Assembly: GCA_964019695.1 (NCBI GenBank) | Contig: OZ026521.1 | Span: 35,472,774 to 35,536,773 of the forward strand | Reading direction: 5' to 3' | DNA from: Loripinus fragilis | Lineage: Eukaryota > Mollusca > Bivalvia > Lucinida > Lucinidae | DNA length: 64,000 nucleotides | In this document: piece by piece, positions 48,139 through 58,860 of the stretch | Numbering within the stretch: the stretch's first letter is position 1 | Layout: each line of letters begins with the position of its first letter | Position numbers and translations under genes: made by a program | Notes under the pieces: model-generated | Database searches by the model: none | Told to the model about the DNA's origin: nothing | The model's input: only the letters and a program-made list of their open reading frames with translations

Positions 48139-48347
48139 GGGTTGAGGCAATGAAGCAGAATCAGGATTCACAAAAAAAGGTTGAGTCTGAAAAGAGCTTG
48201 GAAACAAACAAATGCCAATGTTGTGGTGTATCAAGTCCAGATCTGAAGAAATGTACCAGATGTAAATCAGTATATTACTGCAATAAAGTTTGCCAAAAAC
48301 GGGACTGGAAAGAGCGTCACAGGAATACATGTCGCCCAGCATCTTAG
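48139..48347 (+). CDS. Terminal exon with complete MYND-type zinc finger
   Basis: Acceptor tctcttttag, then 209 nt to a TAG stop. About 24 charged residues (KQNQDSQKKVESEKS) lead into a canonical MYND finger. The metal ligands can all be assigned: C-x2-C (190, 193), C-x2-C (203, 206), C-x3-C (212, 216), H225 and C229, numbering from the first residue seen in this window. The Y-Y-C and C-Q-K-x-D-W-x-x-H signatures are present. The protein ends four residues after the last cysteine, so the finger is the extreme C terminus. MYND fingers mostly bind short proline-rich peptides and act as protein-protein contacts in chromatin, cilium-assembly and protein-folding factors. Which of these applies is not visible here. 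A reading that starts at the ATG at 48063 would include intron sequence and should not be used. ATTAAA (48663) and AATAAA (about 49169) are possible poly(A) signals. Confidence 0.88.
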
Positions 48348-50260
48348 TTTATTTATATGCTAAATTGATGATTGTTTTAGATATTTCATGACTTATGACA
48401 AAGACTGATCATAAAATTTTGGTGAATAATGCATATTATCAGTTACCATTCATATTAATTGCAGCGTTGCACGTTGCCTGATAAACGCTGTCTATCTCAC
48501 AGCATGTGCCCTTATCAGGTCATGATGACGTTTCACTTTTTGAATGACGTTGCCAATGACGCCAAATGGACAGAAAAATCGATCAAATATGTTACGTCAT
48601 ATTCGCTAATGTGTTTCCAGGTAACAAGTGACCCCCGTTTTTCTTTTTTCAAACAGCTTTAAATTAAACTTAGAAGAACGGCACTTAGAATGTGGACTTA
48701 AATGCACACCGCGTAACTAAAACTTATTCTGGGAGACACCCTTATTTGTAAATGAAGCCCAAATCCCCTGTACAAAAAAAAACAACTTAGTTGTTTTCCC
48801 TGTGAATGTAACCATGTGTACCCCAAAAGATACGCGTGGTATAGTTGCATTGCTATGATGAAATATATTAGCCCAAAGGAATATCTATATCCAATGATTC
48901 AACGAAAATCTATTCCCCAAACCTCACTCGTCATCATTTTGACACACATACGCACACACTCACAATTGTGAAAGTCTATATGGGTCCTAGACCATGCCGT
49001 ATTGAAAGAAGGCAAATATAAGGTTTTAGCATGAAACATGCATGTACATGTAGCACCTCCCATTTCAATTCATTGACTCTTTTTGCCTACGAGGTAATTT
49101 GTCATCGTTTTGTCGTCCTCTGATATTTTTTCAAAATCAGTTTGTTTGTTGTTGTTGTTTTTTTTTCTAAATAAATCTTTTTAAAATATCACTAGAGTGT
49201 AAAATTCTCTAAAAACAACATTCAGGAATATCAGTAGAGTGTCAAGCAGATTGGATCCAGATTATGCTTGATGTTTTATTGGGCCTGATCTGGGTTCAAA
49301 TTGTTTGCAAAGGTTATCAGCAGACAACACTAGTAAGCAAAGAGTTTATGACAACAATTAAGCAAATTTAAGAGTTGAAGAGAAATAGCGAATCGGGGAT
49401 ATACATTAAACTTAAAGAGAATCAAATATTTGACTGTTAAAGCTGTTTTGCTGATAAACTTTGTCAACAGCCGAAGCCAAGTTCAGGCGATAAATGTTGG
49501 GCATTATCTGGATCCATACTGTTTGATAACCTACTAGTATTCCTGAAAGACATATTTTCCGAAAACAATAATCTCGAATGAAATTTCAGCAGAGGACAAC
49601 AACCCAGCTTTTAAGGTTCAGACAATACTGTTGCTTGAACTCCAGCCATTTCAGTGCATCTGTTTTAGATGCACGGTGTAGTTTATGAGTCAGTATAAGC
49701 AGTAAATCATAGCCTAATGCACGAAGATTGGGCCAGTCAAGCAATTTTAGCGTGAAGTTGCGATTGTTTTCATCAGTTTGAACACGTGTTTTGGGTGCTC
49801 AAAAAATTGTACCATTGAGATGGTTGTTTTTAGCACACACAACATATGGTTTGGTTGAGATATAGGAAAATAATTTTCTGTTACACACTCTTATCTGTGG
49901 GACTGGCGAATTACCTCCACTGACCTCTATATGCCATGTTCTATTTATATCGTTATAGGTTCACTTGGGGACTTATACAAAGAGGAGCAGCAAAACACAC
50001 CAAAATTCTATCTAATCCCAGCCTATACAAAATCTCACATTAATGTGGAAAAAATAAATTCATCTATATCTAAATTCCTTTCTTTAATTTATTTTCCAAT
50101 TAGAATCACCATTAAATAATAATTAGCATACAATGAGAGTCACTTAAGACCTGGAAATACAGTAGTTTGAAGAGTGAATAAACTTGGTAAGCTGATAAAT
50201 AGAATACCAGGTGTGGGTCTTTTGATATCAAGTTAAGCAGGCTCAGCCTTGAGAACGCAT
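48348..50260. other. Sequence downstream of the MYND stop
   Basis: Should hold the 3' UTR (length unknown). Beyond it I see only a GACCCTGAT-family hairpin (49251-49311) and a fragment of the 47880 repeat (49785-49900). No second gene is recognised. Confidence 0.45.
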
Positions 50261-50264
50261 GGCC

Positions 50265-50496
50265 TGGCCCTGAGGTTATAAAAGAAAATTAATGCTCAAC
50301 TCAACTGAGCATGAAGATTCAAGGTCTCATTAAAACTATAATACCAACAAATAATGAAGTTCCATGCTTTAAGTCTCCCAGATGCTGTATTTATCATGCT
50401 AATAAGTATTAAAATGCCAACGATTGTTGGCATTTTAACATTTAAGAGCAGGATAAATTTCGTGCTCAGCTGAGTTGAGCTTAATCTTGTGGCCTG
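50265..50496. mobile_element. MITE with central TTGGCATTTT palindrome, copy 1
   Basis: The ends are tggccctgaggttataaaa and ttaatcttgtggcctgg, next to atgctcaactcaactgagca / tgctcagctgagttgagc. The centre is a 30-nt near-perfect palindrome (ttaaaatgccaac / gttggcattttaa, 50409-50438). Confidence 0.75.
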
Positions 50497-50814
50497 GTAA
50501 ACTTAATATCAAAAGAAACTCACTTAGTATTCTCTATATTTTAGGCACAAGTGTCCCCTTTTAAGGACCATGCCGTTATATCGAGCAGGGTTTAGAAGTC
50601 TCTTATTTGGTCGAAGCCTTTATCTATATTAAGACGCTGTGTATGTCAACAGAGACACCCTGGCAAATTATGCGCATTTGCACAGGCTGGCCTAGGTCTT
50701 CAGAGAGTGAAAACACAATAAGTACCTTAAATCTCATATGCCATTTTTGTTAAATTTTAATAGGTCATAGGACAAAATCTCCAAAATGGCACTGTGTGTA
50801 TGCCTCTCAAAATT

Positions 50815-51396
50815 AGGGGTATGTGCATTAAGAGGCTATTTTGACCCCCCTATTAGGTCAAAAAATAAAAGTTGCTCTTCACAAGTTTCTTTGTATTATT
50901 TTATTAGGACAATAACCAAATTGTAAAAGTCTGGCATTGATTTGACTTTTACGGTTCCTATGGTAACAAAAATGGCCGCCAAAATAGGCTGAAAATAGGA
51001 AAATGACCATTTTTGAGCAAATTTGAGACATGTTACAGAGGAATTAATATAGAGCACAAGCAAATACCAAAAAATATTTTAACATATTATGAGAATTATC
51101 AAGGCACACAATATATTAATAGTTCTTTTTGGTATTTGCTCGCGCTGATATCTAATTCTTAAAAAAAATGGTCTCCAAAAGCCTCAAATTTGGCCTAAAA
51201 CGGCAAATTTCTCTATTTTAAGCCTATTTTGTCGGCCATTTTGGTTACCATAACAACCGGTAAAAGTAAAATAAATGCAAGAATTTTATGCTTGGGCTAT
51301 TCTTCTAATAAACCAACAAGATTAAATTGGTAAAAAGCAACTTTTAGTGTTTGGCTCTAGAGGGGGTCAAAATAGCCCCTTAATGCACGTACCCCT
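50815..51396. mobile_element. 582-bp element made almost wholly of two inverted arms
   Basis: Starts aggggtatgtgcattaagag and ends ttaatgcacgtacccct. The arms of roughly 280 nt stay alignable to the centre (ggctattttgaccccc, aaaagttgct, ggtaacaaaaatggccg, caaataccaaaaa). By eye the arms agree at about three quarters of positions. It is a long-TIR MITE or foldback. Confidence 0.8.
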
Positions 51397-51765
51397 TTTT
51401 TTATCTTTGCTAATAGAGCAAACACTGTTATCAGGTCCAGCCTCTTCAGGGTGTGTCTGTTATACGATTAACTGTGACCAAAAAGGATAAATCACTATTT
51501 CTTTGACCTTGACGCATGAAACTTGACTGGGTTTCATGCAAACAGCAAAGACACAGACCAGCCTTCACATATGTGCTGTCTGATCAGCACATTTGTTTTT
51601 CACTCGTTGCAAAGTTGAACGCCTAAGCTTGCTTCATGCAGATTTTCATCATTTGAGCTACTGTGTTTATCTGAGCAGACTGGTTTCAGTCTTACTAGAA
51701 CGGAACCCTGTAAAGTTTTCTTGCGTCCTAGCACATTTTATAGAGTAGGAGATGTGCTGTGTTTT

Positions 51766-53455
51766 AGCTCACATGAGCTGAAGGCTCCAAGGTGAGCTAC
51801 TAGTATACCAGTCACTCTGGCGTCCGTCGTTTGTCCGTCCATCAACATTTTCAAACATATTCTTTAAAACCACTGGGCCAATTAAATTCAAATTTCATAA
51901 TGAAGACTCCATAAGACGCGGGAACGAAAGTTTGTTCAAATAGTTCTGGTCATCTGACCAAAATGGCCTCCACGCCCATATATGGTAAAACCCTTTATAA
52001 ATCTTCTTCTCCTGAACCAGAAGGCTGATGACCTTGAGAATAGGTATGTAGCATTGGGGATGTAAGGCCAACCAAGTGTGTTCAAATGATGGTCCTAGGT
52101 TGACCTTGACTTACTTAACGTCAAGGTCAAAGTTTGCTTTCTAATGCATTTAAATGGATTTTTGTTGAAAAGTTGATTTTTTTGAAAACTGTAGAAGCCT
52201 TAAATTTTATTCTCACTTGATATGTTTAAACTAATAAGACAATGGCTATAAATAAGTTCCAAAGGTCAAGGTTGACCTTTGACTAATCAGCTTAGTTCGC
52301 TCATATTGGAGTCCCATCAATATATCAAAACATAGTTGTCTCACAAACCATTGGCCGAATTAAACTCAAATTTCATGTGAAGACTCCTTATGATAAGTTA
52401 GTCAAAATGTATGCAAAATATTTTGGTGACATGACCAAGATGACCGCCATACCTAGATATGGTAACACCATTTAAAAATCTTCATCTCCAGAGCCAGAAA
52501 GTACGTGACCTTGGGGCTTGGTATGTAGCATTAGGGATGTGGGGCCTATTAAGTTTGTTAAAATGATGATCTTAAGATAACCGTGTCTTGCTTAATGTCA
52601 AGGTCAAATTTGCCTCCTAATGCGTTTAAATGGGATTTTTTTTAAAGTTGATCTTTTGAAAACTGTAGAAGCCAAAATCATTATTCCTTCTTGATATGTT
52701 CAATGAGACATTGGCTATAAATAAGATTCAAAGGTCAAGGTTGACCTTTGATCTTTCAGCCAAGGTCGCTCATATTGGAGTCGCATCAACATATTAAAAC
52801 ATAGTTTTCTCAGAAAACACTAGCCCAATTAAACTCAAATTTCATATAACGACTTCTTTTGATATGTTAGTCAAAATTTATACAAATTGTTCTGGTCACA
52901 TGACTTAAATGGCCACCACGCCCATATATGGTAAAACACTTTAAATATTGTCTTCTCTGGAACAAAAAAGCCAATAGCCTTGGGACTTGGTATGTAGCAT
53001 TTTGGATGTGGGTCCTATCAGTTTTGCACAAATCATGAGTCTATGTTGACCTTGACCTACTTTATTGGAAGGTTATATTTGAATCCTAATCCTTATTTGG
53101 GGAAAATCTTGAAATGTTAATTTTTCTATAACTGTTTGAGCCGAAATCATAATACTTGTGAGAAATGTTTAACCTTATAAAACCATGGTTCTATATAAGT
53201 ACCAAATGTCAAGTTGACCTGTGACGTTTTATAAAAGGCCACTCATTTGGACTGCTACATACCTATCTAAACATCTTTTTCACAGAAATAACTGATGGAT
53301 TATTTATTTGATTGGTTTAGGTCACTTGACCAAAATGGCTGCAACCCCCATGGTAAAACAAATTAGGTTTCATTGGAAGCTGTAGCTAACCTTGACCTAT
53401 TTCACATTATTAAAGAGATCATGTGAGCGCCTTAGGACCTTCAGGTCCTCTAGTT
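51766..53455 (+). mobile_element. TAGCTCACC-ended element with four 470-bp units, copy 2
   Basis: Left end tagctcacatgagctgaagg followed by a short GTCC tract (51820-51842). Right end gagatcatgtgagcg followed by ctctag. Four internal units have the same word order as the copy at 33680 (cccatatatggtaaaac at 51975, 52921; ggcttggtatgtagcatt; gttgaccttgac). Copy number and order of units are conserved between the two. Confidence 0.72.
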
Positions 53456-53487
53456 TATATTTTTCTTTTTTCGGAAAATTAAGCAAC

Positions 53488-53590
53488 ACTTAAGGTAGCT
53501 TTACACAGCATGTTTGACCATGTAACATGCCGTGTAAAGCTATGTTAAAACATGCAGGAGTTTGACATGCATGTTTTTGATACTCTACAT
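53488..53590. repeat. Hairpin repeat, GTAGCTTTACAC family, copy 1
   Basis: taaggtagctttacacagca pairs with tgccgtgtaaagcta (53526-53542). A second inverted segment follows (acatgcaggag...catgcatgtttt). A relative lies at 55048-55126. Confidence 0.6.
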
Positions 53591-54022
53591 GACATGTTAA
53601 ATCATATATGTTTTCATTTTCAAACTAAATATTTGATGTGAAAAAATATTGCACAATGGCGTAAGGATGAAAAAACTCTGACTGCAGGATCTCTGTTTAA
53701 TTGTAATTATTTTTTGTGGCCGTGTTCCTTGGCTGTACCAGTACTGGCCGGGTGGGATTATGTTTTTTGTGGTTCTTATGTCCAGTAATTGCAAATGCAG
53801 TTTTAGAGCTTACTCTTTCCTTCCTAGTAGCGGCTTTTATTGTCTGTTGATAATATTTGCAACCAGTTTGGACCCAGACCAGAACCGACATAATGTAGTT
53901 CCTGATTTGGATCTAAATGGTTAGACATGCTGATAGTGTTCCTTAAGTTTGATCATCTAGCTCCATGCAGGATACGGACGCATGGAGGATGGATTTGAGT
54001 AATGGCAATAAGAACCAATACA

Positions 54023-54265
54023 ATGAGACGCGACACGTGATTTCCAGTAATGTGGCGTTTTGACAAGTGTAGACTCAGACGAGCCTGTACAGCCTCCTTT
54101 TAGGCTTAGACACCTCAAATGGTGTTCAGTCAGTAGTTTAACACTCATAAGATATTCGAACGACAAGCAAATGCTCTGACCAGGCTGCGCGTATGCGCAG
54201 GCTGATCAGAGGCTTTGTTGGTCGCACATACCATATTTTTGGAAATCTCGTGCACTGGGTCAAAT
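54023..54265 (+). mobile_element. Family-A foldback MITE, copy 5
   Basis: Ends gacgcgacacgtgatttcc and ggaaatctcgtgc. The internal order is as in the copy at 26286, including ctgcgcgtatgcgcaggctg. Confidence 0.72.
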
Positions 54266-54321
54266 CTAATGTGTATAAAAGTTATAAATATTTGGACAAA
54301 TATACTTAAGCAAACAGCTGC

Positions 54322-54388
54322 TTTTTAACCAGATCAGAACCGACAAAACGTAGGTCCTGATCTGAATCGGAACTGCTTGACACTCTGA
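54322..54388. repeat. Short hairpin, GACCCTGAT family
   Basis: accagatcagaaccgacaaa pairs with the inverse of taggtcctgatctgaatcgg. Confidence 0.5.
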
Positions 54389-54499
54389 AAATATCCATGA
54401 AAGATTAATGTTGTAAACAGTCAGCAGACAACAACATAGCATTGAAAATTACCAATTGACAGTACTGTAAGTCTTGATAGTGCCATAAGTAAAAGTGTA

Positions 54500-54612
54500 T
54501 ACCATTAAAGCTTAACGCGCCAATCACAACAAAATTCGTCTGCTTTCTCGTCTGCTGAAATGTATGACGACATCTTCAGATGCATTTTTTTCTGGGTGCC
54601 TTAAGGGTTAAT
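54500..54612. repeat. Relic of the 47026 foldback MITE
   Basis: taaagcttaacgcgccaatc ... cgtctgctttctcgtctgctg and gccttaagggttaa recall the ends and centre of 47026-47243. Confidence 0.45.
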
Positions 54613-55047
54613 TGTTTTTTTTCCTTCTGGTTTGATACAAAAAACTTGGGATATCCCATTGTACATATCTAGTGGTGTCAGGTTTTAATCTTATAAAATA
54701 TGTTTTTGTCTGAAGATCTTTTTACCTTTACAGACAGTGTAGACCCTGATGAAATGCCACATTATGCATTATGCAGTGTTTCATCTGGAACGTCACTGTT
54801 CGTAAAGAACTCATTTAGGGGTTAACCATTTACAAGGGCCAAAATGTAAGTATTTTTCCCTGAACATTTGAATAAAATTTTACAAACCGCTTACAAAAAT
54901 GTCTATTCTGTATTATTTTTTATGTGTGGCATTCCCATTAACCCCAATGACCTATTTTCTGATTGGCTGAAACACCATGTTTTGACATACATACATAGTA
55001 CATGTCCTATTCCTCAGGTCTTTAACACGGGTCTCATTAAATCAAGA

Positions 55048-55126
55048 CATAGGTAGTTTTACATGGCATGTTTAACCTGCATGTCTAAACATGCATGATA
55101 AAACATGTCATGTAAAAGGGCCTTAA
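55048..55126. repeat. Hairpin repeat, GTAGCTTTACAC family, copy 2
   Basis: aggtagttttacatggcatg pairs with the inverse of catgtcatgtaaaagggcctt. Confidence 0.6.
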
Positions 55127-55215
55127 GATACCGTGATTCATCATCTTATCAGGTTCTAAATTATTCACCGAGATAAGAACAAACTTTGGGGGGAAAACAT
55201 GAAATTCTGATCATT

Positions 55216-55520
55216 AAAATATGTATCATATGACGTAGAGGCTGGGAGTGATATAACGCCATGCAATAAAATCGATAAACCATTAGTGGTTTACAGATTT
55301 TGGTAAAGCTATGTAATGACGTCCGTAATAACATTGCGTACAAATAGCAAAACGTGATAAAAAGTAGTTTTAGGGTCACATGATAAAATAATCTTACATA
55401 AGTGCTTTTGTTTTATTGAATTTATCAAACTCATTGCAAAAAAGTTATAAAATGCTCGGCTAGCCTCGGATTTTATTGCTTCTCCCCAACTCATTTGATA
55501 AATTCAAACATGTGCGATAC
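55216..55520. mobile_element. Family-G foldback MITE, first of a head-to-tail pair
   Basis: Starts atcatatgacgtagaggctgg and includes gaatttatcaaactcattgc and aaaatgctcggctagcctcgg. It is more diverged than its neighbour. Confidence 0.6.
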
Positions 55521-55885
55521 CCTATTTATCATATGATGTTGCGTCTGGGAGTGAAATAACGCCATGCAATAAAATTGATCAACCATACTGTGGTTCACAG
55601 ATTAACGGGAACATGTAACGTTATGAAATGATGCCCATATTGTTACAACGTCGCGTATTTATGACAAAATCTAGACGTTTTCACATCAAAAACGCGATTA
55701 CAAAAATTATTTTAAAGTCAAATGATAAATAGAATCTAACATTCGTGCTCCCGTATTATTGAATTTATCAAACTTAGTGCAAAACAGAGATAAAATGCTC
55801 GGCAAGCCTCGCATTTTATCTCTATTCCTCAACTCGTTTAATAAATTCAATGAAACATGAGCACTCATGTAAGATCCTCTATATA
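55521..55885. mobile_element. Family-G foldback MITE, second of a pair
   Basis: Starts ctatttatcatatgatgttg and ends cactcatgtaagatcctctat. The central hairpin agagataaaatgctcggcaa / gcctcgcattttatctct is intact at about 55788-55827. Confidence 0.7.
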
Positions 55886-55954
55886 ATCAGCGATCCTATC
55901 CTTATTATTTTTTGGACCTCAACACGAGAAAACCTGACTTTGTTGAGCTGAGCC

Positions 55955-56198
55955 CAGGCCCCCAGGTTATAACACTTTTTCCATGCTCAACTCAATTGAG
56001 CAGAAATTTCAACTACTCATACTAAAATACCGAGAAAATAAAGAAGAATCTTGCTTTAAGTCTCTCAGATGTTGTATTTATCATGCTAATAAATGTTAAA
56101 ATGCCAACAATTGTTGGCATTTTAACATTTATGAGCAGGATAAATTTTGTGCTCATCTGAGTTGAGTATGAAAAAAAGTTTTATAACCTCAGGGCCTG
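55955..56198. mobile_element. MITE with 40-nt perfect central palindrome, copy 2
   Basis: Ends caggcccccaggttataac and gttttataacctcagggcctg. The centre (56092-56131) is a perfect 40-nt palindrome, aaatgttaaaatgccaacaa followed by its exact inverse. It is the same family as 50265-50496. Confidence 0.8.
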
Positions 56199-56204
56199 AA
56201 GTGC

Positions 56205-56365
56205 AATTGGTAGTCAGATCGGTGAGGGCCCAATACTTTCGTGGAGATTAATAATGGAATATCTTCTAAAGTCATTCGCCTCCTTTCAATGATTTGAGAA
56301 GGGCTGTTGTAAGCTGAGTACTGGTAAGCTTACCCAGGAAAAATCCCTTGCAACTCCACCTCCGA
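56205..56365 (+). mobile_element. SINE family S3, second copy
   Basis: tgcaattggtagtcagatcgg (degenerate A box) and tcgtggagattaataatgg ... cattcgcctcc align with the SINE at 8212. It ends near gtaagcttacccagg. It abuts the MITE at 56198. Confidence 0.55.
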
Positions 56366-56935
56366 TAGCTTATAAATACAACAAGAACAAAAATCCTATT
56401 TTTTGGTATAAGCGGCTGGAACTACTGACCGACCTTACTTTATATTTTCCGTAAACTTTTCCATTTCTTTCATAAGAAACTTTTCTTGATGTTTATTAAA
56501 AAAAATCTAAATGCATACATAGTTATCTACCACATAACAGCCCCTTGGACAAAACACTCTACATACTTTTGAATTGCGATAAGAAGGATGCATGCATTAC
56601 TTTATATGGGAAACCAATACCTTAATGCCTATAGCCCTCTTATCGCATACTACATACATGCATATTAAATAAAACACGTCTGGCTAGTCAGTCGTTCCAC
56701 AGCTGAATGACCATTTTAAATCTTAACCTCAACTTTCTTAAGGTTTCTTAACACATCTACTTACCTATCTGAGCATAGCCAAGCAAGGGAAATCAATTTT
56801 CGACTGATTTATAACATTCAAACATCAAAAATTTCATTTCCCTTGCAACTACACCTCCGATAGCTTATGAATACAACAAGAACAACTTCATTTTTTTTTG
56901 TTTGGTATAAGCCACTGGAACTACCGACCGACTGA
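56340..56935. repeat. Direct duplication plus segment shared with 60910-61082
   Basis: cacctccgatagcttat ... tacaacaagaacaa ... ggtataagc occurs at 56358-56435 and 56845-56930. 56675-56830 (ctagtcagtcgttccacagc to acattcaaacatc) recurs at 60920-61080. Confidence 0.65.
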
Positions 56936-58150
56936 AGCTAAAAGAACGGGCTTAAATGTGGCAATACTATAATTAAGCTCAAAATGACTGAATACTAATA
57001 ACCTTTCGTCTACGGAGTCTCATATAACCGTCCCTGGCTGATCTATACCTTGCCACTTGAAAATCTGTCATAAATGCAGCAGTCACAACCAGATCTCAAT
57101 GAGTGCAAACAGTACTGATTCAAATCAGTGTTGTGGTGACAAGATCCAATATTTCATTTTACTATATGACATTTTTTTCATCTTTGCTTATTTTTGTTCT
57201 ATTTCTTGCTATTTGTATCCATGTACCGTCTCTGTATTTGTCTGTCTTACTAGACAATATAATAAACAGACTCATGTATGTATACACTGTTAAACACGAC
57301 ATCGCTGCATTTCAATTTTAACAGTTCATGACTCCTGAGTAGATCCGAATAGGCTATCAAATAATGCAGAAATCATTCTCTGATTTAAGAATATTCTCAA
57401 TAAACAATTTCTATATAATCTAAAAAGCAGCTCACTGGTTCCAAGTATAGGTTCTTTTCCTTAATAGACATAGATTATTTCCGTTTCTCTGCCTCTAAAA
57501 TATTTTGTTCTAATTTAGATTCCATATGAGACTTGAAATCAAACATTGCTTGAGCACCCTTAATACTATAATATATGTTTGTTATGGGACTTTGAATTCA
57601 GTATTAGCAGACTGAACGAGAGATACTAATATGTAAAGCCATATGACACACCCAGGTGGCCAACATATCCTTACTTTCAAGTCCATAACTCACAGACCAA
57701 CTTCTTCAACGGTTAAATGCTTATAGGATGGATTCGTTCTATCAGCTCTTTCTTTATGAGTAACTCAGATGGCAGGGAGACCCTTGTCCGCTGTGACGCT
57801 ATGTAGCTTCTCTATTTTAACTGCAAGGCTCTGAAAAAAATAAACGCATTGTCACCGTAAATAGCCCCTGTACCGTTTCCAGTTCACCTCACTCTATCAA
57901 ATGCATGAAACGCTAAGCACACTCATTACGTCAAAAATAAGCGTTGTATCGACGTCAATAACCTCTCAGACCAGCTTCAGCGTAGGTATACAAATGTTGA
58001 CACAATCACTTCAAAGAACAGATTCAGATAAGAATTCACCTCAGAGGAATTATTATTCTGGTCTTATCTTTGAAAACTACCTTAACGTGCCATATAAATT
58101 GTCAGTGATTCATTTTAATAATCAGTGTGTATTTTTCAAAACAGTATTTT
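56936..58150. other. Stretch without recognised features
   Basis: No repeat family, splice pair or recognisable protein. Confidence 0.4.
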
Positions 58151-58152
58151 AA

Positions 58153-58860
58153 AACGTATGCACCGATGCACACAAGACATATTCCCCATACCAGTAAATA
58201 GAAAGGCATACGCCATAAACCCTTCACAAATCGAGACAACTCCTACACATTGTCTTCAAAAATTTTTTTAAACCATATGCACTGATACCCGCCCACAAGA
58301 CATATTCGCCTATACCAGCAAATAGAAAGGCATACGCCATAAACCCAAATCACAAAGCGAGACAACTTCTACACATTGTCTTCAAAAATTAAAAAGTATA
58401 TCAACATATAGCATGTTAATTTTTAAACCATATGCACTGATACCCGCACACAAGACATTCGCTGATACCAGCAAATAGAAAGGCATACGCCATAACCGCT
58501 TAACTAAGCAAGACAACTCCTACACGATGTCTTTCAAATTTACAAGTCTAACAAATATGCTAAATGTAAATGCGCCGATACAGGCACATACTACATAATT
58601 GCCGATACGAGCAAACCGAAACGCATACACCATAACCGCTTAATGAATCGAGACAACTTCTACGCGATGGCTTCAAAAATATAAGAGTATAACAAACGTG
58701 TTAAATGCTTAAATTTAGAGAATGAGCCGATACCCCCATACAACCTATTCGCCAAGTACAGCCAATAGCATTTTTAAGGCATACCCAATAACTGCTTAAC
58801 TAAGCGAGATTACTACAAATTGTCTTCAACATTTTACAAGTATTACACCGTATTAAATTT
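58153..58860. repeat. Tandem array of 125-155-bp units
   Basis: About five units, each with catatgcaccgataccc-like, cacaagacatattcgcc, aaggcatacgccataa, gagacaactcctac and attgtcttcaaaaatt words. Spacing of the gccataa word is about 124, 153, 143 and 155 nt. Divergence increases toward the right. Confidence 0.75.
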
